The translations under genes and the position numbers were made by a program. From Beijerinckiaceae bacterium (GTDB lineage: Bacteria > Pseudomonadota > Alphaproteobacteria > Rhizobiales > Beijerinckiaceae): 5,068 nt of DNA. Shown in pieces: positions 4,384-5,068 of this stretch (the stretch's first letter is position 1; every line of letters starts with the position of its first letter). A model generated the notes under the pieces. It was not told where the DNA came from. It did no database searches and worked only from the letters and a program-made list of their open reading frames with translations. The DNA lies in NCBI GenBank assembly GCA_022702195.1, contig JAKONB010000147.1:1-5068 (forward strand). The letters run 5' to 3'.

Positions 4384-5068
4384 ATGCGCGACCTGCCCAC
4401 CGACCTCGCCGCGCATCTGGCCGGCGGGGCCACCACCCTGTGCCATTGCTGGTCGCTGGCCCGCCGGGACGGCGTGGTGCTCGGCTTCACCGACCACGAC
4501 CGCGACCTCGCCTTCGGCGGCCTGACCTACGCCGCCCGCACCGGGCTCGAGGCGGCCGAGGCCAGCGCCGAACTCGGTTTCGCGGTGGGCGGCGGCGAGG
4601 TGGCGGGCGCGCTCACCGCCGCGGGCCTCGCGGAGGCCGACATCGCCGGCGGCCTCTACGACGGGGCGGCGGTGGAGACCTGGCTGGTGGACTGGACCGC
4701 CCCGGCGACCCGGCTGCTGCTCGACATCGGCACCATCGGCGAGGTGCGGCGCGCCGGCACGGCCTTCGTGGCGGAGCTGCGCGGGCTGATGGACCGGCTC
4801 GACGTGGAGCGGGGCCGGACCTACCGCGCCACCTGCGACGCCGATCTCGGCGACGCGCGCTGCGGCATCGCCCTGAGCGGACCACGCTTTCGCACCACCG
4901 GCAGCGTCGCGGCCGTGATCGAGCCCGGCGCCCTCGCCGTCACCCTGGCGGGGGAGTTCGACCCCGGCTGGTTCTCGGGCGGGAGCCTCGTCTGGACCGG
5001 GGGCGGCAATGCCGGCCTCGGCGCCGACATCCGCACGCATGGGGCCGAGCCCGGCACGGTCCGCCTCG
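4384..5068 (+). CDS. DUF2163 tail hub protein, GTA g13-like (N-terminal part)
   Basis: The frame is open from ATG 4384 to the window end (228 complete codons), so the C-terminus is missing; the family is usually nearly 300 residues. It fits DUF2163 (TIGR02218, BR0599-type), the family of RcGTA g13 (Rcc01696), the hub at the tail tip. The N-terminus has TTLCHCWSLARRDGVVLGFTDHDRDLAFGG in two blocks at about 17-47. AARTGLEAAEASAELGF and EVAGAL follow, then YDGAAVETWLVDW (about 94-106), and the conserved TYRATCDADLGDARCGI at about 145-161. Cysteines lie at 20, 22, 151 and 160. GGAG at 4374-4377 is 6 nt upstream. In a typical GTA cluster it would follow DUF2460 directly; here it restarts after the inserted region and must rely on read-through or its own promoter. 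Confidence 0.9.
   Translation, partial: MRDLPTDLAAHLAGGATTLCHCWSLARRDGVVLGFTDHDRDLAFGGLTYAARTGLEAAEASAELGFAVGGGEVAGALTAAGLAEADIAGGLYDGAAVETWLVDWTAPATRLLLDIGTIGEVRRAGTAFVAELRGLMDRLDVERGRTYRATCDADLGDARCGIALSGPRFRTTGSVAAVIEPGALAVTLAGEFDPGWFSGGSLVWTGGGNAGLGADIRTHGAEPGTVRL

Overview
The window is very G+C-rich with almost no third-position A/T. It carries a colinear run of short phage-structural genes matching the middle of the alphaproteobacterial gene-transfer-agent (GTA) cluster, in the order of RcGTA genes g6 to g13 of Rhodobacter capsulatus. G+C bias, the GTA-type proteins, the intergenic palindromes and a secreted Gly/Tyr-rich protein suggest a Hyphomicrobiales alphaproteobacterium, most likely Methylobacterium or Methylorubrum. 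The genus is inference from style, not from a marker gene.

Layout. Positions 1-3342 (+) hold eight tightly packed genes: the end of the head-tail connector/adaptor (g6-like), head-tail stopper (g7-like), tail terminator DUF3168 (g8-like), major tail tube protein (g9-like), two tail assembly chaperone frames (g10-like and rcc01693-like), a short tape measure protein (g11-like) and the DUF2460 distal tail protein (g12-like). Gaps are 0-18 nt with several start/stop overlaps, so this is one transcription unit. Positions 3343-4383 interrupt it: a convergent minus-strand gene for a secreted Gly/Tyr-rich protein with a strong intrinsic terminator, flanked by two inverted copies of a palindromic repeat and followed by more hairpins. 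At 4384 the + strand series resumes with DUF2163 (g13-like hub protein), which runs off the window.

How the genes work together. Connector, stopper and terminator close the capsid and join it to the tail. The tube protein polymerises around the tape measure with help from the chaperones. The DUF2460 and DUF2163 proteins start the tail tip. No integrase, repressor or lysis gene is visible, so the window alone cannot separate a domesticated GTA from a prophage remnant. Gene order and families favour GTA.

Most interesting points: (1) the second chaperone frame has no ATG/GTG/TTG start outside the body of the first, and the junction has the parts of a -1 programmed frameshift site: a C CCC TGA slip-and-stop, an upstream SD-like GAGGTG and a nested stem-loop starting 3 nt after the stop. 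(2) The cluster is split between its distal-tail and hub genes by an antisense cargo gene bracketed by inverted palindromic repeats.
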